A DNA stretch of 64,000 bases, from NCBI GenBank assembly GCA_029582165.1, contig CM055880.1, forward strand, positions 6,262,001-6,326,000, in the 5' to 3' direction. Both the position numbers and the translations under genes were made by a program. Shown here piece after piece: positions 34,456 through 45,614 of the stretch. The first letter of the stretch is position 1, and every line of letters begins with the position of its first letter. Below the pieces are notes generated by a model, which was not told the DNA's origin, made no database searches, and was given only the letters and a program-made list of their open reading frames with translations. This DNA comes from Portulaca oleracea (taxonomy: Eukaryota > Streptophyta > Magnoliopsida > Caryophyllales > Portulacaceae).

Positions 34456-34862
34456 AGACTTAGAGAGAGAGAGAGAAGATAGTTAGAGAGAGAAGAGTGT
34501 TAGATAGAACGAGAGAGAGAGAGAGAATAGTTAGAGAGAGAGACAGAGAGAGAGAAGCGAGTAAGAGAGAGAGAGAGAGTGAAGAGTTTGAGAGAGAGAG
34601 AGAGAGAGAGAGAAGAGAGACTTAGAGAGAGAGAGAGAGAGAAGATAGTTAGAGAGAGAAGAGTGTTAGATAGAACGAGAGAGAGAGAGAGAGAGAAGAG
34701 TTAGAGAGAGAGACAGAGAGAGAGAAGCGAGTAAGAGAGAGAGAGAGAGTGAAGAGTTTGAGAGAGAGAGTGAGAGAGAGAAGAGTTAGAGAGAGCGAGC
34801 GAGAGAGAGAAGAGACTTAGAGAGAGAGAGAAGATAGTTAGAGAGAGAACTGTGTTAGATAG

Positions 34863-34908
<46 letters not shown>

Positions 34909-35133
34909 ACGAGAGATGATGGAGAGAAAGGTTGGATTTGATCCAAAATTTTTCTCCAAACTTTCCTTTCATTTTTGAAGGGAAATTTTTTTGTTCTTGG
35001 TGACCACAAATTTTCCATGCAATTTTCGAATAACTTTTTTTCCATTCCTTTTTCTTCAATCCAAACAAAGGAAAGATTTTCGTTTTCCAAAATAATTTTT
35101 TTCCACGCTGTTTTCTCAGGTCCAAACGGACCC
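33701..35133. mobile_element. Tourist-like PIF/Harbinger element swollen by a GA tract
   Basis: The ends GGGTCCGTTTGGACCT and AGGTCCAAACGGACCC are perfect 16-bp inverted repeats, and the next 200 bp on each side also pair loosely. Flanks TTA and CTA suggest a 3-bp target duplication. The centre (about 33951-34915) is almost pure GA/TC repeat. Family resemblance to the 3989 and 12704 MITEs is in the GGGTNCGTTTGG terminus. Confidence 0.8.
33951..34915. repeat. Interrupted (GA)n microsatellite, about 0.95 kb
   Basis: GAGAGA runs are broken at intervals by AGAAGAGTTAGAGAG, AGAAGAGACTTAGAG, GTGTTAGATAGAACGAG and GTGAAGAGTTTGAGAG. The longer blocks recur (34440-34600 and 34610-34770 are nearly the same), showing higher-order duplication inside the array. 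The minus-strand frame reading repeated Leu-Ser is an artefact. Confidence 0.95.
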
Positions 35134-35847
35134 CTAGGGTCGAGGTCTTCTTCAATGTTATTGTCGAATGACCCGTGCCAAGTGTCACTTCCTCAGTGAA
35201 TCTTTTCTAATTTAGATGCTTGGCTTCGAATTCATACAATTGAACACCATCCCACAAGTCTACTTGTTAGAAAGCCATGTTTTAATTTATTGAATTCAAG
35301 CTTCAAATTCTATAATTTTACAAGTTGGTATAATATTTATAATATTTTATCATGGGAATTCTTAATTGAAGTAAATTAACAAGTATAGTTTTACACCTAT
35401 AAAGTGGTCCAATCTAATGAAATAAGTTATCAAGACCACAAAAAAAGTAACGTAATCTAATCGGATTGGTATAGGTAACTACATTATCTTAAAACAAACA
35501 AGATTCCCATAATGTTGGAGGTTTATGATTTGGTATCATTGAACGTACGTGTATGATACAATATTTATACTGATATATAAACCTTACTTGGTTGAGAAAA
35601 CAACCACCAACAACATTGCCAAACATTGAAACTACAATCATACAAACAATAATTACTTTAAAAACTTATGACTTGTATCTAAAGTGAAAAAGCAATTCAG
35701 CTTTCAAATGGATCTATATTGATAAATATAATTTTTAAGTAATTATGTATACCAAATAAGCTATACACTACACTATTGCGCATTAACATTATTGTCACTT
35801 AAGGTGTGTTTAGTTGGGATAAAAATCATTTTTTAGACACACATACT
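35134..35847. other. AT-rich intergenic, no gene seen
   Basis: No feature is supported. Confidence 0.5.
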
Positions 35848-35887
35848 TTCACACTACTTTCAACACACACATTCTAATTTCACTTAC

Positions 35888-35938
<51 letters not shown>

Positions 35939-36558
35939 CTGGAATGGAGTTTCTCCCCCAAGACATATCTTCCTTGCTTGGGTGGCTGTTCACTTGAGAC
36001 TGTCTGTTGCTACTCGTCTGAATGCCCATGGAACCAAGGTGGACATCAATTGCAGCCTCTGTAGTTCTGCTGAAGAATCAATTGACCATATGTTCTCTGG
36101 ATGTGTTTTTGTTCAGCAGATTCTTCATTATTTCAGCAGGAAAATTAATTTTAAAGGTGCTTTTACTTCTCTTCATAATTGGGCACTAAATTGGAAGAAT
36201 GCTAGAAGAAAGAAGGTTGATAAGATGTTGGCTGCTGCTCTTTTTACTTCGATTGTAGCTGTCATCTGGGAATTCAGAAACTACCAACGTTTCCCTACTG
36301 GTCATGGAGGATCTTCTCTTTCTGCTGCTATCAAGAAGATCGAGTATGTTCTTTTGAATAGATTACTCTCTTTAGCTAAGAAAAGTAGGAAATATTATGA
36401 TTGTATAGATATCCTCCTCCATTAGGATTTCTCTCTGTTTTGGCTTGTGTTTTCTTGCTGCTATGTTTTCTTGATCAATAAAGAGTTCTTTTTCTGCCAA
36501 TATATATTTGTGTGTGTGTGTGTAAGTGAAAGCATGTGTGTGTTGAAAGTAGTGTGAA
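35848..36558. repeat. Inverted-repeat arms enclosing a LINE fragment
   Basis: The left arm TTCACACTACTTTCAACACA (from 35848, through TTTCACTTAC to a (TA)n tract ending near 35936) pairs with the right arm at 36501-36558: 25 bases in a row are exact complements, then 10 more after a small gap. The arms look like the halves of a palindromic MITE, opened by insertion at the AT-rich centre. Confidence 0.7.
35937..36500 (+). pseudogene. LINE ORF2 C-terminal fragment (zf-RVT domain)
   Basis: From 35940 the frame reads WNGVSPPRHIFLAWVAVHLR, then INCSLCSSAEESIDHMFSGC, the reverse-transcriptase zinc-binding (zf-RVT) motif that ends plant LINE ORF2 proteins, and continues to a stop at 36425. The rest of ORF2 is missing, so this is a 5'-truncated insertion, the usual fate of LINE copies. 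About 75 bp of 3' untranslated sequence with AATAAAGAG follow. It sits exactly between the two inverted arms. It comes from the same broad LINE class as the element at 58.5 kb, but overlap cannot be compared because that element is cut by the window end. Confidence 0.8.
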
Positions 36559-37872
36559 TTAATTAACATTTTAGTGCAGGTGTAGGTGTAGGTATTTGTA
36601 AATTGTAATTGATTAAGGTCTTGTTTAGCAAACAATCGTTAGTTGTTGTGTGTTGATTGTTTGTATTGGTTGTTTACTATATATTAGTTGTTTGAATTGA
36701 CTGTTTGCATTAATTGTCTGGAAAAATTTGTGTTCAGTAAAGTTAGCTATTTTTTAAAATGTAATTGTTAAAATTCCATTTATACCCTTTATTGTTAATT
36801 TTAAAATATTATGTACCAAAATTTCTAAGGGTGCTACACATTTTTGAAAACTAACTGGAGGGACACCGCTTTTCTGTAATGCATTCCCATGTGACATTAT
36901 ATTTTACAAAATGGCTCATGAGTGACATTCCGGCTATTTTGACTGAAATCCGACGAAATATGTTGAAAAAGATAAAAAGGTCCTATTTTTCTCTCCTAAT
37001 TTAATCCAAACACATCAATTAACCCTTTTTACCCCTCATTTTCCTTCTTTTATAATCCAAACAAGAAAGAAATAGGTCTCCTCCCTTTCCCTTCCCTCCC
37101 TTCCCCCTCTAATAACCAAACAAACTGTACATCTTATTCGTTAAACTGAATCAAATTCTACTCTATCTTCAAAAAAATTCTCCCATGAAGCATAACACAT
37201 GCTCAACCATTAACCAAAATTTCTATATATTACTCATATCAGTACCTCTAGAATTAGTAATTCAATTCACAAATTATTCCCAAGTACCAAAAAAATCTAG
37301 TATTATGCCAACCTCTATAGTTCCATTCTTCTTTGTTGCCTTTCATAGATGCTAGAAGAGTAGAGGTATAGTAGATGGGTGTGGACAAGATAACAAAAGG
37401 GTGCCATTTGTCACAAGATAAAAATTGTAGATGTAGACCCTCAATCCAACCCACAACCTTTTTGACAATATTGAGACCTTCCCACATGCTACTTACACCA
37501 ACATTTCTTTAGGCTACACACATTACCCCCTCCATTACTTTTTTTTTTTCTTGAAAGAAAGACCTCAAGGGAGAGGGAAAAAGACACTAGCTTCTTTTTT
37601 CAAATTTGTAAAAACAGATAATGTAATTAGCGTATGTATATTCAACAATTAAATTTGGTAAATGGATAATATTATTCAGTTGGGTATAAATTGAGTGATA
37701 TTTTTTAGGTTGATTAATATTATTCTAGTATATGTTTTAGATCCGCAGCAATCAGTCACTTCATAAATTTCAATTTTTGAAGAGAAGACTATTTATATCT
37801 ATATTTCTCAAGCGGCGCTCATATATGTTTTACTTGGGAATTCATTATTATTGTCATTGTTACTAAATTGTT
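36559..37872. other. Intergenic, no gene seen
   Basis: At 36630-36790 TTGTTTAGCAAACAATCG and repeated ATTGTTTG/GGTTGTTT motifs suggest an old MITE that resembles 41130-41220 inside the ABCG gene. The rest is AT-rich. Confidence 0.4.
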
Positions 37873-38000
37873 GGAGAACCTTGGTGCAACAACTGTGTTG
37901 TTGTTTAATCGTGAGGTCCTCTAAATAACCTCTTGTAAAAATGAAAGGTAAAATGTGTCTACTTTACACCTTTGTAGTGATGCTGATGCACCAAGTTACC
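37873..38000 (+). mobile_element. Degenerate Au-type SINE
   Basis: GGAGAACCTTGGTGCAACAA, AATCGTGAGGTCC, CCTCTTGTAAAAATGAAAGG and TTACACCTTTGTAGTG follow the order of the intact Au copy at 31857. The box B region and part of the 3' half are deleted, so it cannot be active. Confidence 0.7.
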
Positions 38001-38426
38001 TGTCACTGTTAGTACAGATTCAAGTCATAAATTTAGTTTAAATTTCATATGTCGGATCAATTCGGACATTACATCTATCTATAATTAATAATCCTCCATA
38101 AAAATATCCCAAAAAAAGAAATAAAAAATAAAATAAAATTGGTGGACACAAGTACTGTTGGTTTGAGGCTGAGGTTGGTTATTTAAGGGCAACAATATTA
38201 GTATCACACAAACACTCTCACTTGTCTCTCGTGCTTTCTTCTTCCTTTATTTCTCTTAATTTTAACTACACGTGAGTTTCTCTCTTTTTCCATTAATTCC
38301 ATCCTTTTTCTTTTTGCTTCCCATTAATATTCTGGCTACCTAAACCTTCTTCTTCAACTTCATCTTAATTCTCTCTTTTTAATTTTCACAGATCATTCCA
38401 AACAGGACCCAAGCTAACTAACTAAG
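38001..38426 (+). promoter_or_regulatory. Promoter and leader of the ABCG gene, with a possible 5' UTR intron
   Basis: A weak TATA-like GTTATTTAAGGG lies near 38178. The leader is CT-rich, as in many plant genes. GTGAGTTTC at 38272 and the T-rich stretch ending TTTTCACAG at 38391 make a plausible 120-bp intron in the untranslated leader. The donor overlaps a CACGTG hexamer (38269-38274), which could be a G-box if not transcribed. Confidence 0.35.
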
Positions 38427-41400
38427 ATGATGCCAATAGAGCAAGATCCTACCTCCAACGCTACGAGCTCCGACGAGTCATCCCTACATGCTGAGCTGTC
38501 GGGTTCGGCCCGAGCTGTTAGTCCTTGTTTGGATGATCAAGACTTGGAGTCTCCCTCTCTTCCTCATCAGTTCTCTGTTTTGCATGGATCCCTTCGTCCT
38601 ATCGTTCTCAAGGTATTTAATTAACTAATTAATCAAGCTTATAGTATATGATTAGTACTTGATTATTTTATGTTAACCTAACTTCATTATAGTGATTTGA
38701 GTTCTAAGAAAGGTCATGTTGGGTGGAGGGTTGGATTAGATCCTAAGCTAGCCCATACTATACTTTAAAGATAAATTGAAGTCTTTTCAGAACAAATATT
38801 GAACAAATATTCACAATGAGTCAATGACACCCTCTAGAATTAAAATCTAAAGATTTAGCTTTGAATGACTTTAGCTAAATTTTGTCAATAATATCATAAA
38901 TATAAATGTTTTCACTCAAAATAATTCTAAACCATAAAAGGTATATTCCTATGTACTTAAATTGTTAAAAAGGTATGTTTTATTAGCTTGAGTACTTAAA
39001 TTATTAAAAGTATGTTTTGATAGCTTGAGGCTAGTAAAGAGTTGTTATAGTTCATAAATTATATCAAAATTACTTTTTGTTAATATCTTTTTATAAATAT
39101 AGAATTACATGTAAAATATAAATTAATTTTGAATATAATTGATATAATTAGGATATTATTTATATTTTTCATTGTAACGAATAAACATTACACATTTATA
39201 AGTCATTGATAAATAAAATTATTATTACTTATTTCGATTCATGATACAGCTCATGATCCTTGAAAAATATGTAAGTTTTAGCCTTTTAGGAATCATTTTG
39301 GCAATAATTATGATTAATGACTAATGCAGAATATATACTACGTACGTACAATTGCAGTTCGAAGATGTAACATACCGCATAACATTGCCTCCCACAACAG
39401 ACTCCACATGTTGCTTTGGTAATCCGGATCCAAAACAGACCCGAATAGTCCTCAATGGTGTCTCGGGTCTGGTCCGCCCGGGCGAGCTCCTAGCAATGTT
39501 GGGTCCCTCGGGCAGCGGTAAGACCACCCTCTTAACAGCCCTAGGAGGCCGCCTGCCCGGTAAGATAGCCGGGTCGATCACCTACAACGGGCACCCGTTT
39601 TCAGGGTCCATCAAGCGTAAAGTTGGGTTCGTGACCCAAGACGACGTGCTGTACCCGCATTTGACCGTGCTCGAAACCCTAACGTACGCCGCCCTCCTGA
39701 GGCTGCCCGGGGCCCTGACCCGGCAGGAGAAAACGGAGCAGGCCGAGATGGTGATCGCGGAGCTGGGCCTGGCCCGGTGCAGGAACAGCGTGGTGGGCGG
39801 GCCCCTGGTCCGGGGGATCTCGGGCGGGGAGCGGAAACGGGTCAGCATCGGGCAGGAGATGTTGGTCAACCCGAGTTTGCTGTTGCTGGACGAGCCCACT
39901 TCAGGCCTCGACTCAACCACGGCCCAACGGATCGTGGCGACCCTAAGAGGGCTGGCCCGCGGGGGACGGACCGTGGTGACGACGATCCACCAGCCCTCGA
40001 GCCGGCTCTACCGGATGTTCGATAAGGTGGTGGTTTTATCCGATGGGTCGCCCATTTATAGCGGGAGTGCGAATCGGGTCATGGACTATTTCAGCTCTAT
40101 TGGGTTCGAGCCCGGGTTTGACCTCGTCAACCCAGCTGATTTCTTACTTGATCTTGCTAACGGTATGTTCACCTTTTTATCTATTGTCTCTTTCTCATTT
40201 TAACAGTCATCTAAATTACGTGATAGTTAAATTTTAATAACTATAACTATTAATAAATATATTCGATATTCTATTAGACGAAAGTAGTATCATTGAATTT
40301 AAATCGATAAATACTATTTTAAGAATATAATGCCATAAGATTTTGATAAATTGATATCCTATTTGTTCGTCAGCATTTCATCCCTCACGACTTCACGTAC
40401 TCTAAAATGCCCATAGATTTCTTTTTAGGAAGAAAAAAAATGGTGACCATGCATACACATACTGCACACGTAATACATTTGGAAAAAATTTTCTTCTTTA
40501 TTTGTTTGAACTTTACGTCAAGAATTCTCCATTAACCTTTTTCATAACGTCATTAGATACATATTCATTTTATTAGATAACTCATAACTAGATTATAAAA
40601 AAAAATGGATTTGTGACTTTTTGAATTGTTAATCTGTATTACAATAACTAGATAAAAAAAATAAAAATAAAAAGTCTTCATGCTTAACCATATCGGTAGC
40701 TAGATTTGAGACTTTTTGAGATATGAGAAAAATAATTTATGTTAGACAAATCTTAGCTTTTCCAAATTCTTAATGTTATAATGGACGTATATGCTAAATA
40801 AATGGTATATATTTATCTCAGATCCGTCAATTTAATGAAAGTGATATGTTCTAATGATTAAGGGTGTATTAAGTACTAATATAACTAATTAATTAATAGT
40901 ACAGGGAATATAATCCTATCTAAACTTTGTCGGTCGTGTAAGTGATAATTTATTTAAATAAATTGCTTTATTTCGGCCTCACTTCTTTACACCATAGGAT
41001 AAGCTAGCTAAACAATATTTATTTTTTAAGAAAAAGGATATGTTAAACAATCAGCCATCAAAAAGGAGACATATACGTTTAAAATCTGCGACTTTTACCT
41101 TTTTAATTTTGTCCACATACGGCTACACTTGATTAGTGATTGACTAGCTATTTAGCTATCCATTAGTCAACACTTAATTACTGATTGTTTACTGCTAATT
41201 AGTGTTTATTTACTGCTCGCTATGATCTTTTATATGATATTTAACTCGAGTGTTTTATAAAATATATCTATAAAAAAAACATTGTATTGAAAAATCATTA
41301 ATCAAAATCTGAAATAACTTACATGAAGTATATATATATATATATTTACAAGTTAATAAACTTAACAGATACGAATATATCACCAAACTTCAATATGAAC

Positions 41401-43860
41401 ATGAATTACATGAAGTAATGAGGTTAAAAGAAAGATATATAAAAAAAAAAAAAAAAAAATCACCAAGAGGAACACCTGTAAAGTTTCTGTGACAAAGTTT
41501 GGCCCTCACGTAGTCTTATCAACAGAGTAACTTTTTTCTTGTGAACTTGCAGCCAAGAACGTACATTGCTTAATCATATTTGTAATTGTTAATTATGTAT
41601 ATTTTAATATTAACATTTTTATTTTGCTTCACTAAAATTAAATAAATAAATTATATTTTGATTGAGATAGCATATAATTAAAGTAATAATTAACGAGTAT
41701 GATGTATATATATACACAACGTAACATTAATAGCGTGTGTAATAAAGTAAATTATTATGAGATGCAGGCATTGTTACAGACACTAAGCAAGAAGAACAAC
41801 ATGAAGTGCATGGTAGAATGGACCGTCATGATCATGCAACCTCAACCAAGCAATTTCTGATATCTTCCTACAGAAAGAATCTCCACCCTACACTCAAGGC
41901 TCAAATTCAACAATCTCTTCACCATCAAATGCATCCTAATTCTAAAACACCATTTAGAGGTAATTTATAAGCAAATATAAAACTGATTTGGTTTATAAAT
42001 ATAGTAGACTTCACTAATATGTCTTTTAGTCGTCTAATTATGTTTAGATCGATAATATATATTTAGAGGTAATTAAGCAAATAATATGTTGATTTTATTG
42101 TGAATTTTTAGTAATTAAGTTATTCAAATTCTTTTACCAGTCCTAATATTAATTTAATCTAAATCAATGATGAAATTACGTATATTAAGTAACTTTTTGT
42201 TCGAAAAGAAAATATACGAAAACTAATTGTATCAATAAAAGTATAGAGCTAATAAAAGTGGTTTTAGTTATGACATTGTGTAAGTCGGACCTATAGAGAA
42301 AATATTGTAAATCTGTTGCTGATGACACATACCATGTACGGTTAGCTCACAATCAATTTCGATTGACTAGGACTGTAACTAAACCAAGCACGCTAGCAAG
42401 TCGGCTTGGGTTCGACTCGATCAAAGGGATCAGCTCGAGCTCGATCTGACCAAAGCTTGGCTATTTATTGTTATAAAAAAAATGCACAAGTTTTGGGATG
42501 AGTCTTCATATATATATATATATGTAAGTAATTTGGGAAACAATAATGGTGTAGGGAAGGAGGAAGAGTGGACAACAACATGGTGGGAGCAATTCATGGT
42601 GTTGCTAAAGAGGGGATTGAAAGAAAGGAGGCATGAATCCTATTCGGGTCTTCGGATCTTTCAAGTACTATCCGTTGCTTTTATTTCGGGTCTTTTGTGG
42701 TGGCACTCCCACATCTCCCATTTACAGGATCAGGTAACTCAACTCATGCACCAATACTAGCCCATTTAATCTTATTTGGGCCGATATCATAAAACCTGCT
42801 TGATCAAAAGGCCCACTATATTCCACTCGAATTTGATGACATCTTGAATTCTTGATCGATTCAACCCTAGTTGTTCAACATTTTATACATTTTTTTTATA
42901 AATTTTAAAAAAACATGCGTCAAAATATAATTTACATGTGTTTTTGTACATATAGAAACCAATTATGGTATGATATAGTTTTCATACAAAGTCTATATAC
43001 TTTAAGTGTCTTGTGCCAAAACTCATCTCTTATTTCTTATGTTTATACATGAGTATACAATAATAATAGCAGCTCTTATCGTTGGTCTCACTCTCATAAG
43101 TTTGGATAGGTCCAGACATAGGCAGCCTTATTTCAATAATTGAATATCACTGTTTACAGAGAGATCCACAGCTGATTCAAATCAAACCTTGTTGGTCAAA
43201 ATGAAACAGGTGGGGTTACTCTTCTTCTTCTCAATATTTTGGGGCTTCTTCCCCTTATTCAACGCAATCTTCGCGTTTCCCCAAGAGCGTCCAATGCTAG
43301 CACGGGAGCGCGCCTCAGGGATGTACAGGCTCTCCTCCTACTACTTTGCCCGAATGGCCGGTGACTTGCCCATGGAGCTCATCCTCCCAACCATCTTCAT
43401 CACCATCACATACTACATGGGTGGCCTCAAGCCCTCGCCGGTCACCTTCCTCCTAACCCTAGCGATCATCCTGTACAACGTGCTGGTCTCCCAAGGGCTA
43501 GGGTTAGCCCTGGGCGCGATCCTGATGGACGTGAAGCAAGCCACAACCCTAGCATCGGTCACCATGCTAGTATTTCTACTCGTCGGAGGGTACTACATAC
43601 AGCATATCCCACCCTTCATCGCGTGGTTGAAGTATGTCTCGTTCAGTCACTATTGCTACAAGTTACTTGTAGGGGTGCAATATGGTGAGAATGAGGTTTA
43701 TGATTGTGGGTTGGGAAGGTTGTGCAAGGTGGTAGATTACCCTATAATCAAGCATTTGGGTGTTGGTAATTTAGGGTTTGATGTTGCTGCCCTAAGTGTT
43801 ATGTTTGTGGGGTATAGGGTTTTGGCTTATGTTGCCCTAAGGATGAGCCAACCTCGTTAA
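38427..43860 (+). CDS. ABCG21: ABC transporter G family half-transporter, ABCG21-like, 5 exons
   Basis: A half-size WBC-type exporter of the plasma membrane that works as a dimer; Arabidopsis ABCG21 is the closest match I know, and its cargo is not firmly established. Exons: 38427-38612, 39358-40162, 41768-41959, 42555-42733, 43210-43860; all GT-AG with matching phases, giving 670 aa, the usual length for this clade. The nucleotide-binding domain comes first, then the membrane domain, the ABCG order. Visible motifs are Walker [10 protein letters not shown] at 111-119, Q-loop Gln156, signature SGGER at 217-221, Walker B LLLLDEP at 236-242 and H-loop His273. The membrane half has the family lines [40 protein letters not shown] and [17 protein letters not shown]. 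All catalytic residues are intact, so the gene looks functional. Exon 2 is strikingly GC-rich against the AT-rich surroundings. ABCG9 and ABCG14 are less similar alternatives. Confidence 0.95.
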
Positions 43861-44261
43861 CGTACTAATAAGTATGATATGATATAACTTCGACAAAGGT
43901 TGAGGTTAACTAGATCGAGGGAGAAGATCGAAAAGTTTCAATAGATCAAGTTGTGGCATGAATTTGATAGCATTGTATTTGGATTAAGATTGTAATTGTA
44001 TGTTAGTATGTACGTACGTAGTTGCATGTCCGAAAGTTTTATGACATCAAAATAGGATTTAATCAAGGTTATGAGCCAGAGGATTTGATAGAGATACATG
44101 GGTGTTGAAAACAGTAACACCACTATTCTCATGGAAAGAATGTTAAAAAGAGACGTTGTACCAAGTAATATATAGTGAGATTTGGAATATGCTTTTTATT
44201 CTTTGTTTTCTTCTTTCGTTCCTTTCCTTGGGCATAATTTTTTTTCCTCATGATAGAGGCA
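43861..44261. other. Downstream region of the ABCG gene
   Basis: Probable 3' untranslated sequence followed by AT-rich DNA. No other feature. Confidence 0.5.
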
Positions 44262-44560
44262 TAGAGCTGGCAAATTTTTATTTGCTCCGAATATTCAAAT
44301 TAGTCTGCTTTGAGAAAAATCGGTTATTGTCATAGATTTTTTGTCCGAATTTTGACATTGACCAATTTGACTAAATATTTGGACATAGTTTTTCTCTTTT
44401 TTCTATTATCTGAACTCAATGTTGACCCAAATATGGGTATGTCTGAATTGTCTGTCCCAATTTAAACCAAAAATATCGAATAACAGACATCAACTTTAGG
44501 TCCGAATTGTAATATTCACCCACCCAAATATGTTCTAAACCCGAATTTTTGTCAATGCTA
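44262..44560. repeat. hAT-like non-autonomous element (family C)
   Basis: The ends TAGAGCTGGCAAATTT and AATTTTTGTCAATGCTA are imperfect inverted repeats of the same class as the 25116 copy. The interior keeps CATTGACCAATTTGACT and CTATTATCTGAACTC. No clear 8-bp duplication is left. Confidence 0.6.
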
Positions 44561-45614
44561 CATCCAAGATTTGTTCCCAACAATACTAACGCGTACATGG
44601 GACTCATGCATGGTTGTATTTTCGTTCCTCATTACAAAACAACAATTATGATGCTTAGCAACTTATGATCTCAACCTCACGTGTATATATATATATATAT
44701 ACATAAATGTTATTGAGACTACACTGATAGTATCAATTAATGTTCCTCCTAGGACCTTTTCTATATATGAGTTAATCTACTTGTTAGTTGGGTACACTTC
44801 TCTACCTGATAATGTAAGAATTTCAACACTTCATTTTCTCATGTCTAGTATAGCTCATCTTATGTCACCAAACTCTCCCTTATAATTTGTATTATATATT
44901 ATCTAATCCCAGGAAATTAATCGATTCAACTCATGATTCCGCTGAAAAAGCTGAGATCTTCTGTTATTGATTTGGTATATGATGAAATGATCATCACTTA
45001 AAAGTGGGTTCACCCAAAGCCTCCTAATTATGAAAGCAACAGCTTCCTTCTTCAGTTGTTCTGTTACTGGTTGAATTTGGTTCTTCTCATCTGCAGTTAG
45101 GTCATCTGCGAACTTTCATTGCTGATCAGTTAATTTAATTATATCGTACGTAAGTGTTTCTCAGTGGGTATTAGTTAGATTTGAGGTCATTTTTGGTCCA
45201 ACTAAAATTAGAAGCAACCAAGAAAAGAGGGGGAGAAAAAGCTCATGGATGATTTTATTCAATGGAAAACATTTTTTTTCCCACTGAAGTTGACTGGACT
45301 CACTAATAATCACCCCTTATAAATTAGAAACTTAGCTATGCATTAAAGTTTTGAGATAACGCATCTTTTAAGTCTTACTTTGACATAAAAATATGTATAT
45401 TTACATGTTAAATCGAAAAAACATGTATATAATTGACTTTTATAACTATAGTACCGCATACCAAATGTGTAAAATCTATACATATATTAAACTGCAACTA
45501 GCTATCGAGAATTCTTAAGTTAGATGAAATAATTTGAAAGGTTAGGTCACACTTAAGCTAACTCCAAACCTACAAATTATTATAAATCAGAATACCGTTA
45601 AAAATATTTACATT
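44561..45614. other. AT-rich intergenic, no gene seen
   Basis: A (TA)n run lies near 44684-44702. No coding or repeat feature is supported. Confidence 0.5.

Noticed and set aside
34701..35188. Minus-strand open frames with long Leu-Ser runs
   Set aside because: They are translations of the GA/TC microsatellite and the adjoining MITE arm, not genes.
39352..39357. Upstream extension of ABCG exon 2 with its own start
   Set aside because: It is the intron's acceptor region (TTGCAG); exon 1 joins in phase and matches the family N-terminus.
39321..40025. Other frames over ABCG exon 2
   Set aside because: The GC-rich exon lacks stops in several frames; only one frame has the Walker and signature motifs.
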